Shown: positions 1 through 8,210 of the stretch, in pieces
Position numbering within the stretch: position 1 is the stretch's first letter
How the letters are laid out: every line of letters starts with the position of its first letter
Assembly (NCBI GenBank): GCA_964440095.1
Contig: CAYTPZ010000011.1
Location: 1 to 54,070, forward strand
From: JACNKJ01 sp964440095
Lineage (GTDB): Bacteria; Krumholzibacteriota; Krumholzibacteriia; JACNKJ01
Direction: 5' to 3'
Length of the DNA: 54,070 nucleotides
The notes under the pieces: generated by a model
The model's database searches: none
What the model was told of the DNA's origin: nothing
Seen by the model: only the letters and a program-made list of their open reading frames with translations
Made by a program: the position numbers and the translations under genes

Positions 1-109
1 GTCGGGAAGAAAGAGGTACAATCACAGGAGTTGCACTTGTGAGTTTAATCTGCGGTCAGCGTTGATTACTAGGATAAAAAGCTGAAATGTCGTGTTCGTG
101 ACTCCATGA
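1..109. other. Left-edge non-coding stretch
   Basis: No convincing gene, RNA or terminator is visible in these 109 bases before the stop codon of the release-factor-like gene. A TACAAT hexamer occurs near position 17, but no matching -35 element is in view, so no promoter is called. Confidence 0.4.
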
Positions 110-469
110 TTAATCTTCATCTCTGGCGCGACTGCGCAGCTTCTTGCGAAGGCTTTGTAGCTTCTTCTTTCGCAGCCTGTTTTCCGCGGCAGCGGCTGGC
201 GGGCGTGTGGCCTTCCGTCGTTTGGGCGTGTGATTTAAGCGGGTAAGTCGCTCAATCAATCGTTCCATAGCCAACTGTCGATTGCGAATCTGAGACCGAT
301 GCTCCGTAGCCACCACGATCACGCCACTGGGCAGATGCCGTATACGCACCGCGCTTTCCGTCTTGTTCCGATGCTGACCACCCGGACCTGAGGCGCGGTA
401 GACCGAAATCTCGATCTCCCCGGCTAGCACATCCGGATCGGTGTTGTAGGGCGGTGGATGGTAATCCAT
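110..469 (-). CDS. Peptide chain release factor-like protein (ribosome rescue)
   Basis: A 119-residue protein made of the catalytic domain of class I release factors only. It carries the GGQ peptidyl-tRNA hydrolysis motif (GPGGQHRNKTESAVRI, near residue 30) and a long basic, Lys/Arg-rich C-terminal tail that in ArfB-type proteins enters the empty mRNA channel. No codon-recognition domain is present, so codon-independent release from stalled ribosomes is the likely role. A longer reading frame begins at 583, but the ATG at 469 has GGAGG four bases upstream. A good promoter (489-517) lies between the two, so 469 is the real start. The family is a sure call. Which rescue subfamily (ArfB, PrfH-like or mitochondrial C12orf65-like) is not settled. 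Confidence 0.85.
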   Translation of the reverse strand: MDYHPPPYNTDPDVLAGEIEISVYRASGPGGQHRNKTESAVRIRHLPSGVIVVATEHRSQIRNRQLAMERLIERLTRLNHTPKRRKATRPPAAAAENRLRKKKLQSLRKKLRSRARDED

Positions 470-488
470 GGATCCTCCAATGGGACGC

Positions 489-517
489 AGTATCGATGTC
501 TCAAATGTCCGGGTCAA
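489..517 (-). promoter_or_regulatory. Sigma-70 type promoter of the release-factor-like gene
   Basis: Read on the minus strand: -35 TTGACC, a 17-base spacer, then -10 GATACT. Transcription would begin near 482, giving a short leader to the ATG at 469. This rules out the upstream ATG at 583 as the start. Confidence 0.6.
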
Positions 518-622
518 GCTTCGCGGCTTTCCGCCGAGACAGAATGTATGAGAGTTCCTCTTGCCATCCCACTTTCCAGACAAGCTGGTTGGACCTGAAT
601 CGCCCCTTCTATTTCAATGCAC

Positions 623-650
623 AAAAAACCCCGCCCCCGAAGGAGGCGGG
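623..650 (-). terminator. Rho-independent terminator of the Asp-box protein gene
   Basis: On the minus strand a CCCGCC/GGCGGG stem (positions 630-635 and 645-650) is followed by six T. It lies 16 bases after the stop codon of the gene ending at 666. The plus-strand side also has a short TTTT, so it may work weakly in both directions. Confidence 0.8.
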
Positions 651-665
651 CTGTTTTGCATAGCT

Positions 666-3161
666 CTAGCGCAGTAGTGTCAGCTGAGTGCTGATGCGCT
701 GGCCGTCGGCTTCTAGCAGGGCCAGGTAGACACCACTGCCGCAGGAATGTCCCTGATCATCCAATCCATTCCAGGTTATCTGCTGTTCTCCCGCCAGCCT
801 TCTTCCATCCACTAACACGCGCACGCGACGCCCATCGGGATCGAAGATACTCAGGCGAACTGGGCCTGCTTCCGCCAGCGCGAAGCTGAGGGTGGTATGA
901 GGATTGAAGGGATTGGGGAAGCTCGAGAGCCTTTCGGCCATCAAGGGCGCCTCATCCTCGGGCAGTCCGGTGGATCCGGAGGCGTCGTAATCCCAGATTC
1001 CCCGGCCATAGGTTCCAAAGCGAATCACGCCGATTGAAGGTACCGCCTCCACGCACCAGTAAGTGGTCAGCGGCGCTTCCGTACCGCCGATGTACTGCCA
1101 AAGCTCGGCACTGGGTTCGAAGCGATAGGGACCATTCTCGGTGGCGGTGTAGAGCACATCGCCGCCCGGACTTTCAAAGACGATTTCGAAAGCCAAGGTC
1201 GAGGGAAGGCCGTCGCTCATGGCGGTCCAGCTGATGCCGCCGTCCAGGGTGCGATACACCGCGGGACCGCTGTATCCACTCCCGCTGATCCAGGCTTCCA
1301 AGGGGTTGGTGTCGGAATGCTCCACGCCCGTTCCGTAGAAGTAATGAGAGGATGGTCCGGTGTCGGTGGACTGTGTCCAGGTGGAGCCGGAATCCGATGA
1401 GTACCAGAGCCGGCCATTGTTCGTTGTGGCGATCCAGCGGCTGTGATCGCTGGGTGCAATGGAGAGAGCGGTTACGTAGCTGGCGCCGTCCACCGCGAAG
1501 TTCTGATTGGAAACCAAGGTGTAGGTCTCGTTATTGCCACCGCTCCAGTGGCAACGGTAAATATGCGTGCCGCAGAAGAAGAAGTCCTGAAGATTGTCCG
1601 GATCGGCCACGATAAAGGGCAGCCAGAGATAGTTCTCTCCAGGAGGAAAATCGAGATAGTGGAGTGAGGGACCGAACTCACCATGATGCACAAGTACGAA
1701 TCCGGGATAGACCGAGAAGACGATTGTATGGCTGCCATCGCCGCTTGTCAGATGGGCGTAGTCGCCGCTGATGAGCTGATCGAAGTCCATCTGCGGGCCT
1801 CGACCCAGGCCGTCGCCGCGCTGATAGCCCTGGTCCTGCGCTCCCGCCGCGATGCGGTAGGGGTCGAGTACGCTGGTGTGGGTGGTGTAATACTGACTTA
1901 CGCCCAAGCCCTCCAATGAAAGGTTCAGGACCGAGGCCATGCGGTCGTCGCTGCGATAGAGTCCACCGTCGGTTCCCGGGAACCAGTGCTCGGCGCCATC
2001 GAACCAGATCACGTCGAGGCCGGGATTGTCCGCATGCAGTTTGTTCAAAGGATCGCTGTAGTACTCACCCCATCCGTTGACCTTGGTGAAGCTGCTGCCG
2101 CCGTTATTGGAGCGCCATGCTTCCACGCCCGCGAAAACAACAGTGCTCTGCTGCGTGATGGAGCAGTTCATGGTTTCCCAGAAGTCATCGATGTCGTAGC
2201 GATACTCCCAATTCACGCCACCGTCTAGAGAGCGCCAAAGCTGCCAATCTCCCGCGAACTGAATGGCCACATAAAAAGTGGGTGCGCCGGCTTCACTGCC
2301 GGCCAGGATGACTTTACCCGGATAAGTCGGATTATCCAGCGTGCCGATTTCCACCCAATTCGCGCCCTGATCAAGACTGCGATAGAGAGTCTTATACTTC
2401 ATCAAGTAGAGATCGTTGCCGTCTCGGCGGTCCACCCAGAAGTCGCCTACACTGGCGTTGAGATGATAGATCTTCGTGTAGCTACGGCCCGCGTCATCGC
2501 TGCGATACAGCTGCGTGCCGCCACCTTGGATAGCCACCAGCGCGTAAACGCGATCGGTGCTGGCCACGTCGCGAACAATGCGCTTGCAACTGGTAACCGT
2601 GCCTTCGAATCCGGTAGGCGTCTGCCATGTGTCGCCCATGTCCTCGGTGTAGAGCATGACCTCACTGGCGGATTGAATGGTGACCACTTCCGGATTCACG
2701 CCCGCAGCCGCCACACCCAAGTGAACGCCACCCCAGATATCATCGGAGAGCGGGCGCCATCCATTGCCCCAGAGATCGGCCTTCCAGAGTCCACCCCGAT
2801 CCGAGCCTGCGTAGAGACTGTCGCCTGCCACGGAAATGGCCGCGCAGTGCATGCGTCCCGACTGATTGCGACTGCCTATTTCGTTCCACTTGTCGGTTTC
2901 CCGATTGCCCTCACGATGAGCCTGCAGGGCCAATCCGTTTTCGCGTTCAATGGCCTTCCAGTCGACACCCGGGGCCGCGCGATGCATATCGGCGATCCAC
3001 TGCTTGCGCCCCGCGCGGTTGTTCTTTTCCGCGTCGGTGTCCAGACGATGTTCGGTGGGCAAGGGGAACCGCCCGGCGGGAGTGGGGGCTTCGGGTTTCA
3101 GGAGGCTGTAGCCCGCAATAGCCAGGGCGGCCAAGGTCAGAACGGAAAAAATCCTGCGCAT
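666..3161 (-). CDS. Exported Asp-box (VPS10/BNR-like) repeat protein with C-terminal sorting domain
   Basis: An 831-residue exported protein. An N-terminal hydrophobic segment follows MRR (residues 4-20, signal peptide or anchor). The body is a beta-propeller-type repeat region with many Asp-box sequences of the S/T-x-D-x-G-x-x-W kind (YRSDDAGRSY, YRSLDQGANW, WRSLDGGVNW, WYSSDSGSTW, YRTLDGGISW), as in sortilin/VPS10 and BNR sialidase-like families. No sialidase catalytic set (such as an FRIP motif) is seen, so an enzymatic role is not claimed. The last ~85 residues form a FlgD-like/type IX-style sorting domain that starts FPNPFNPHTT and contains SGVYLALL. The start is supported by an extended -10 promoter and AAAGGA upstream. 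Likely surface-attached or secreted; binding target unknown. Confidence 0.8.
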   Translation of the reverse strand: MRRIFSVLTLAALAIAGYSLLKPEAPTPAGRFPLPTEHRLDTDAEKNNRAGRKQWIADMHRAAPGVDWKAIERENGLALQAHREGNRETDKWNEIGSRNQSGRMHCAAISVAGDSLYAGSDRGGLWKADLWGNGWRPLSDDIWGGVHLGVAAAGVNPEVVTIQSASEVMLYTEDMGDTWQTPTGFEGTVTSCKRIVRDVASTDRVYALVAIQGGGTQLYRSDDAGRSYTKIYHLNASVGDFWVDRRDGNDLYLMKYKTLYRSLDQGANWVEIGTLDNPTYPGKVILAGSEAGAPTFYVAIQFAGDWQLWRSLDGGVNWEYRYDIDDFWETMNCSITQQSTVVFAGVEAWRSNNGGSSFTKVNGWGEYYSDPLNKLHADNPGLDVIWFDGAEHWFPGTDGGLYRSDDRMASVLNLSLEGLGVSQYYTTHTSVLDPYRIAAGAQDQGYQRGDGLGRGPQMDFDQLISGDYAHLTSGDGSHTIVFSVYPGFVLVHHGEFGPSLHYLDFPPGENYLWLPFIVADPDNLQDFFFCGTHIYRCHWSGGNNETYTLVSNQNFAVDGASYVTALSIAPSDHSRWIATTNNGRLWYSSDSGSTWTQSTDTGPSSHYFYGTGVEHSDTNPLEAWISGSGYSGPAVYRTLDGGISWTAMSDGLPSTLAFEIVFESPGGDVLYTATENGPYRFEPSAELWQYIGGTEAPLTTYWCVEAVPSIGVIRFGTYGRGIWDYDASGSTGLPEDEAPLMAERLSSFPNPFNPHTTLSFALAEAGPVRLSIFDPDGRRVRVLVDGRRLAGEQQITWNGLDDQGHSCGSGVYLALLEADGQRISTQLTLLR

Positions 3162-3190
3162 GCTCGATCCTTTCGGGGGTGTTTCCGTGG

Positions 3191-3199
3191 ATTATAGCA
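3191..3199 (-). promoter_or_regulatory. Extended -10 promoter of the Asp-box protein gene
   Basis: Minus strand reads TGC-TATAAT, a perfect -10 preceded by the TGn extension, about 30 bases before the start codon. No clear -35 is seen, as is usual for extended -10 promoters. Confidence 0.55.
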
Positions 3200-3235
3200 T
3201 GCATCAGGCCAGCAATCACCGGGTTTGGCCCATAC

Positions 3236-3263
3236 AAAAGGCCCGGCGGAAATCCACCGGGCC
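3236..3263 (-). terminator. Rho-independent terminator of the metalloprotease gene
   Basis: On the minus strand GGCCCGG pairs with CCGGGCC (3257-3263 with 3240-3246) around a TGGATTTCCG loop, followed by TTTT (3236-3239). It is the first strong hairpin after the stop at 3308. Confidence 0.8.
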
Positions 3264-3307
3264 CCAAGTATGTGTAACGGTGATTAGAACATGTTGCCGA
3301 ACATACC

Positions 3308-4990
3308 CTACTTCGCCAACACGAGTTTCTGACTGCTGAGCAATTTGCCATCGCGGGAAAGGCGAGCCATGTAAACGCCCGAAGGCAGATTCTCGGCCTT
3401 CCAGTCGATACGATGTTCACCGGCATCCAGATGGACCTTCGCAATGCTGTCCACCCGGCGGCCCTTCAGATCGAAAATCTCAATACCGACTTCGCCGCTA
3501 CGCTCCAGTTTCACGCTGAACTGCGTGGCGGGATTGAATGGGTTGGGGTAGGCCGAGAAAAGCCGAGCGCTGCTGGGAATTTCGGGGCCATCGGTGGGCA
3601 CCGATTCCACGGCATAGGTATAACTACCTGTTCCAGTGAGGGTGGTGCTGGCCACGGAAACCACCACTTCCTCGTGGGCGGCGCCCTCCATGAATGTGTA
3701 GGATACCGACTCGCTGGCATCCAATTCCAACTCGACCACGACGGTGGGAAGGGCCATGTCTACGCCCATGATCGTCACGCGGAAGTCGTGGATATCCGAT
3801 CCGTCAATGGTGATATGCGGAGCCGCGCCATCGCTTCCATCCACAATGCGCATGTACTCAGAGGCCCAGTCCTGCACCGAACCATTGCCGCTCGCCGGGA
3901 ATGTGCTGATGTAGCGCCAGGCGCTGAAGGCCGGGAGAGTATCACCCTGGTAGCCGTACTGACCGGAGTAGATGTCGGGCTCGTCCAGATAATTGGCGAC
4001 GGACCAGTTGTTGAAGATGTCTTCAACTTCATCGACATAGCCCAGATTGTTGATGACCGATTGGTAGCTGTTCATCCCGTTGATGGGATTGTGAACCGTA
4101 TCCCAAATCACCTGCTGGCCGCCAAACTGCTCGTAGATATAAAGCGTCCAGAGATAGGTCTGGATGTAATCGGCCCAGCTGCTGCCCCAAGTCACAAGGC
4201 TGTTGTCGGGATTCGTGTTGAACGAGGAGATGTTGTCGGGGTTGCCGAAGAGCCACATGGCCAGCTCGCCCATTCCTTCATCGAGCCAGGACTCTTCATT
4301 CTGATCCTGGTTGAAGTGGATCAGGTGTTCGAACTCGTGAGCGCCCACGGCCATGAGGTAGTTGCTGGCGCAGTTGCCGCTGTCGGTGGCAAGGTAGATG
4401 ACGTCGGCCTCGTTGCTCGCCCAGGGTTGGCTTCCGTCGGGGAACTGATCATAGACCCAGAAGTAGCCGTCGGCCGAAATGTTGAACTCGTAATAGAGGA
4501 AGAAAATGCGATCGAGGCCGTCGAAGTTGGGCGGACCGCCGAAGTGGCTGGTGTTCAGATCCCAAATGCCCTGGTCGGGGAAATTGCCCACACTGACATT
4601 GTCGAAGTGATCGACGATGGTGTCCACGTCGGCCTGATCGATATTAACATTCCACTGTGAATCCTCGACCACCACGTAGATGTTGTTGCCCAAGCCGCGC
4701 ACGGTACAGGGAAGCAGGTTGGCCACGGGCATGCCGCCCAGATCCCAGATGTACCAAAGCCAAGTGTCATTCAACTGGGGGTCGGCCGGTGGTGTGCGAT
4801 CGCCGTCGAGCCAGCCCTCGGCTTCGAGTCTCCGCATGGCGGATTCGTAGTCTTCTACAGGAGAGGGAAGCATAATTGCTTCCTTGGCTCCCGGTGCTGG
4901 ATGAGCCGAACGCGTCATGGTGTAGGAAGAGTCGGCCGCCGCGACCAGCGGAAGCAGGAAGATCAGGAAGATAATTGCGTTCCGAAGCAT
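3308..4990 (-). CDS. Exported HExxH zinc metalloprotease with C-terminal sorting domain
   Basis: A 560-residue secreted protease. Residues 1-20 are a signal peptide (hydrophobic core IIFLIFLLPLVAA). The zinc site is HEFEH at residues 218-222, with a downstream WLDEG whose Glu (about 238) is placed to be the third ligand, as in gluzincins. The region is M6/immune-inhibitor-A-like in flavour, but I cannot fix the family. A beta-rich region follows, then an ~80-residue FlgD-like sorting domain beginning AYPNPFNPAT and containing SGVYMARLS. It is transcribed in the same direction as the Asp-box gene but has its own terminator. It diverges from the CYTH-like gene across 137 bases. Predicted to act outside the cell on proteins; the substrate is unknown. 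Confidence 0.85.
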   Translation of the reverse strand: MLRNAIIFLIFLLPLVAAADSSYTMTRSAHPAPGAKEAIMLPSPVEDYESAMRRLEAEGWLDGDRTPPADPQLNDTWLWYIWDLGGMPVANLLPCTVRGLGNNIYVVVEDSQWNVNIDQADVDTIVDHFDNVSVGNFPDQGIWDLNTSHFGGPPNFDGLDRIFFLYYEFNISADGYFWVYDQFPDGSQPWASNEADVIYLATDSGNCASNYLMAVGAHEFEHLIHFNQDQNEESWLDEGMGELAMWLFGNPDNISSFNTNPDNSLVTWGSSWADYIQTYLWTLYIYEQFGGQQVIWDTVHNPINGMNSYQSVINNLGYVDEVEDIFNNWSVANYLDEPDIYSGQYGYQGDTLPAFSAWRYISTFPASGNGSVQDWASEYMRIVDGSDGAAPHITIDGSDIHDFRVTIMGVDMALPTVVVELELDASESVSYTFMEGAAHEEVVVSVASTTLTGTGSYTYAVESVPTDGPEIPSSARLFSAYPNPFNPATQFSVKLERSGEVGIEIFDLKGRRVDSIAKVHLDAGEHRIDWKAENLPSGVYMARLSRDGKLLSSQKLVLAK

Positions 4991-5075
4991 GGCATTCCTA
5001 GTGTTTAGGTTGGATGTGAGATTTTAAATTTTACCCGATATGGAGATCTTTTGCCAGTGTGAGGTCCGCATTTAC

Positions 5076-5104
5076 TTGCTTGGTAGGGAGTTTCGATCTA
5101 TTGA
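5076..5104 (+). promoter_or_regulatory. Putative promoter of the CYTH-like/phosphate module
   Basis: -35 TTGCTT, 17-base spacer, -10 TATTGA, followed 11 bases later by AGGAGG and the ATG at 5128. The -10 is imperfect, so this is a moderate call. Confidence 0.4.
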
Positions 5105-5127
5105 ATAAAGTCTCAGGAGGTTGAGCC

Positions 5128-6018
5128 ATGAAACGAGCAACTCTAGTTTTCACTGCCATCGTATTATTATCAAACTGCTTACCACTGCTGGCCCAGGCAC
5201 CGGCAGGGGTGAATTCGCGTGAAATCAAGATACTCCTTCGCACCGATGCATTCGAAGGACCCGAGGCTTTTTTCGAATCCAGCCTCGAAACGTTGCGGGC
5301 ACTCGCAAGCGAACGAAAAGTTAAACTGCGAGAGCCTGGCGGCGAACCCAAGGTGAAGACACGCGAGATTCGCTACTTCGACACTCCCGATTTCGCACTT
5401 CGCTCGCAGGGGTGGTTGCTAAGGCAACGTGTGAAGGTGCGCGGAGAGCGCAAGGCTGAGACCGCTGAACTCGCACTCAAGTTCAAATCGTCCATTCGGG
5501 GCAAGGTGGCCGCCGCGAGCGTGTCTGCGGCAGATTCCTACGCCTCCGATGAGGAGTTCGAAGAGGATATCATTCCAGTGGCAGAGGATGGCCCTTGGCA
5601 ATCCCGTTATGCGCGCAGATGCAAGGTAAAGGGCCTACCTGTTTTTGAGAGTCCTCTGCTTGCGCAGTTGCTCGAAATTTTCCCCAGTCTTTCCGAAGCC
5701 ACTCTTCCAGCGAATGCAAAGCTCGAGACTATAGGCGGACCTATTTTGGAACGTCGTATTCAGCCCGGTTATCTCGATTTCGGAAACGGCGTCATGGCTG
5801 ATCTTGAAGTCACCTGGTTCGAAGATGCCGAAGGCCATGCTCTGGCAGCTGAGATTTCCTACGATTATGAAATCGGCGGAAACAAGAGTTCGGTGCCTTC
5901 ACTCTGGGCCTCTCTTCAGTTTTTGCCTGCCCTACATCTGGCATTGGGTGATACTTGGCAGCCCGGTCTAGGTAAAACCTCTCTTGTCTACGAGCGAGCT
6001 GGCTTCAAAAAACCTTGA
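5128..6018 (+). CDS. Exported CYTH-like (triphosphate tunnel) domain protein
   Basis: A 296-residue exported protein. Residues 1-23 are a signal peptide. LSNC resembles a lipobox but has Asn at -1, so ordinary signal peptidase cleavage near AQA is more likely. The mature part shows CYTH/triphosphate-tunnel features: an N-terminal strand with REIKILL (a reduced version of ExExK), the strand pair with YFDTPDFALRSQGWLLRQR, a lysine-bearing strand ELALKFKSS, and C-terminal acidic strands DLEVTWFED and EISYDYE. Such barrels bind triphosphate or polyphosphate with metal ions. Export is unusual, because most CYTH enzymes are cytosolic. AGGAGG lies seven bases before the ATG. Downstream are a Na/Pi transporter and Ppx/GppA, which favours a phosphate or polyphosphate role (inference). 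The incomplete ExExK leaves catalysis open. Confidence 0.65.
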   Translation: MKRATLVFTAIVLLSNCLPLLAQAPAGVNSREIKILLRTDAFEGPEAFFESSLETLRALASERKVKLREPGGEPKVKTREIRYFDTPDFALRSQGWLLRQRVKVRGERKAETAELALKFKSSIRGKVAAASVSAADSYASDEEFEEDIIPVAEDGPWQSRYARRCKVKGLPVFESPLLAQLLEIFPSLSEATLPANAKLETIGGPILERRIQPGYLDFGNGVMADLEVTWFEDAEGHALAAEISYDYEIGGNKSSVPSLWASLQFLPALHLALGDTWQPGLGKTSLVYERAGFKKP

Positions 6019-6085
6019 AGGCAGCCCCCCCCCGCGCCGATACTAATTGGATGGGGCATGGAGGCCCCATGGAAGGTCGTTTCCC

Positions 6086-8203
6086 ATGATTTCCCCCGCA
6101 TTCTCAAGATTCCTTCTGCTCGTCGCCCTTATGGTGCCGATGAGCCTATTTGCATTGGAAAGTGCCGACAGTTTGTCCGTCGAGGCCGACAGCCTTACGC
6201 AGGAACTTGAAGAAGAAGCGGTAGAAACCAGCCTGAAGCTTCTGCACCCTGTGGATGAACGCAATCGCCGCATTTCCGGCGATGGGCGCACCTTGCTTTC
6301 AGGTAGTAGTACAAAGCTTCAAGTGCGCGTAATCGGCACAGAGCCCGAGGCGGCTCAGGGTGTGGATGTCCACTTTCACATTCTCTCTCCCGAAAGTCGA
6401 GTCTTAGGAATCGCGACCACAGACGATCGCGGTCTGGCGAGTATCGAGCTAACTGCGGATGCGGGAGAAGGCGACTATGCGGTCATGGCCCTGCTGCCGG
6501 GGCAGGAAGATCCTGAAGCGCGTCTCATTCTGAGTTTGCCGGTGAAGCGTCCCAGCTGGGCACTTTTCATGCTATTCGGTTTGGCTGGCGGCCTCGGTCT
6601 TTTCCTGTTCGGCATGGACATGATGAGTGCCTCGCTACAGCGCGGCGCGGGACGACGAATGCGCGGCATCCTCAGCGTGCTCACGCGCAATCGAGTGGTA
6701 GGTTTGGCCATCGGCGCCCTGGTGACCATGGTTATCCAGAGTTCCAGCGCCACCACGGTGGTTCTGGTGAGCTTCGTGCAGGCCGGACTCATGAGCTTCA
6801 CCCAAACCTTGGGTGTTATCCTCGGTGCAGATATCGGCACGACCATCACCGCCCAGCTCATTGCGTTCAAGCTCACCGACTACGCCTTGCTGATCATCGC
6901 ACTGGGATTCGCGCTCAAGTACCTGACCAAACAGATTCGATTGAAGCAAATGGGCGATGCGATGCTGGGCTTCGGCATACTCTTTTTCGGCCTGTCCATC
7001 ATGGGCAAGGCCATGGAGCCTCTGCGCAGCTACAAGCCCTTCGTCGATGTTCTCGTCGGCTTGGAAAATCCAGTGCTCGGTATTTTTGTCGGTGCTGCAT
7101 TTACCGCCCTTATTCAGAGCTCCAGTGCTTTTACGGGTATTATCATTGTCATGGCTCAGCAGGGATTTCTGGGGCTTGAAGCCGGCATCCCACTGATCTT
7201 CGGCGCAAACATCGGCACTTGCGTCACGGCCGTACTGGCCAGTTTGAATTCAGGACGGGAGGCCAAGCGTGTGGCCATGGCGCATACGCTTTTCAAGGTG
7301 TTTGGCGTCCTGCTCATGGTTGCCTGGATTCCGCAGTTTACCTCGCTGGTCGGTAAGATATCTGGCGACGCGGGCATCGCCCGACAGGTTGCCAACGCAC
7401 ACACGGTTTTCAATGTGGGCATCGCGCTCATCTTCCTTCCCTTCACTCCGCTCTTCGCAAAACTTGTCCTTCGTTTGTTGCCCGACCGTCCCGAACCGCA
7501 GACTCAGACCAACCGGGCCCGTCACCTGGACAGGACTATTCTCAATGCACCGGCGCTGGCCCTGAATCTGGCCAAGGTGGAAATCTTGCGAATGGGAGAG
7601 AGGGTGAAGGAAATGGCCGAGCGCATTTCCCCTGCCTTCTTCGAACGGAATTTGGAGATGCTCGACGCTATCCATCATGGTGAAGATGTGGTGGATGACC
7701 TTGAAGCCGAGATTTCGAGCTATCTCCTGGACATTGGTAAGCAACGTATCAGCAAGGAACAAACTGAAGAAGTGTACCTGATGATGCACGTTACCAAGCA
7801 GTATGAACATATGGCAGATATCATCGACAAGGAATTGAGGCCGCTTGCTCGGAAAATGGCGGCCGAAAATGTGGAGTTCTCAGAGTCGGGCGTACAGGAA
7901 GTTCGTGCCTTCCATCTGAAGATGCTCAAGCAGATATCACGAAGCCTGGAAGCTTTCCGCGACAGCAGTCTGGACGAGGCCAGGAACATCAAGGCCAAGC
8001 ATCGTCGATATCGTGTGATGGAGGGTGATTATCGCCAGGCTCATTATGCTCGTGTGCGCAAGGCCGTGGCCGAATCCGTGGAGAGCAGCGAGTATCATCT
8101 GGATCTGATGGATGCTCTGCGCCGAATCGACAGCTATTCAACCAACATCGCGCGCGCGCTTCTGAGCACCTACGAGGACGATGCTTCCCCTGAAAAATCC
8201 TAG
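6086..8203 (+). CDS. Na+/phosphate cotransporter (NptA/PNaS type) with PhoU-like domain
   Basis: A 705-residue inner-membrane protein predicted to import phosphate with sodium. It starts with a signal peptide (MISPAFSRFLLLVALMVPM) and a ~130-residue extracytoplasmic Ig-like/carrier domain (residues ~60-150). The latter is unusual for this family. The transport core follows, with the two inverted repeats marked by QSSSATT and QSSSAFTG, the signatures that define the family. The last ~200 residues are a PhoU-like helical domain, normally regulatory. The ATG at 6086 is preferred over one at 6047, because GGAAGG lies eight bases before it and it begins the signal peptide. It sits 67 bases after the CYTH-like gene and 7 bases before the Ppx/GppA gene, so probably one operon. 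Confidence 0.88.
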   Translation: MISPAFSRFLLLVALMVPMSLFALESADSLSVEADSLTQELEEEAVETSLKLLHPVDERNRRISGDGRTLLSGSSTKLQVRVIGTEPEAAQGVDVHFHILSPESRVLGIATTDDRGLASIELTADAGEGDYAVMALLPGQEDPEARLILSLPVKRPSWALFMLFGLAGGLGLFLFGMDMMSASLQRGAGRRMRGILSVLTRNRVVGLAIGALVTMVIQSSSATTVVLVSFVQAGLMSFTQTLGVILGADIGTTITAQLIAFKLTDYALLIIALGFALKYLTKQIRLKQMGDAMLGFGILFFGLSIMGKAMEPLRSYKPFVDVLVGLENPVLGIFVGAAFTALIQSSSAFTGIIIVMAQQGFLGLEAGIPLIFGANIGTCVTAVLASLNSGREAKRVAMAHTLFKVFGVLLMVAWIPQFTSLVGKISGDAGIARQVANAHTVFNVGIALIFLPFTPLFAKLVLRLLPDRPEPQTQTNRARHLDRTILNAPALALNLAKVEILRMGERVKEMAERISPAFFERNLEMLDAIHHGEDVVDDLEAEISSYLLDIGKQRISKEQTEEVYLMMHVTKQYEHMADIIDKELRPLARKMAAENVEFSESGVQEVRAFHLKMLKQISRSLEAFRDSSLDEARNIKAKHRRYRVMEGDYRQAHYARVRKAVAESVESSEYHLDLMDALRRIDSYSTNIARALLSTYEDDASPEKS

Positions 8204-8210
8204 GAGCAGC

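Noticed and set aside
3413..4660. A 415-residue plus-strand frame
   Set aside because: Antisense to the metalloprotease gene; repetitive composition mirrors the codons of the real gene.
6019..6046. Run of ten C before the Na/Pi transporter gene as a phase-variable tract
   Set aside because: It lies between genes and upstream of the ribosome site, not inside a reading frame or a recognised promoter spacer. There is no evidence of variation.
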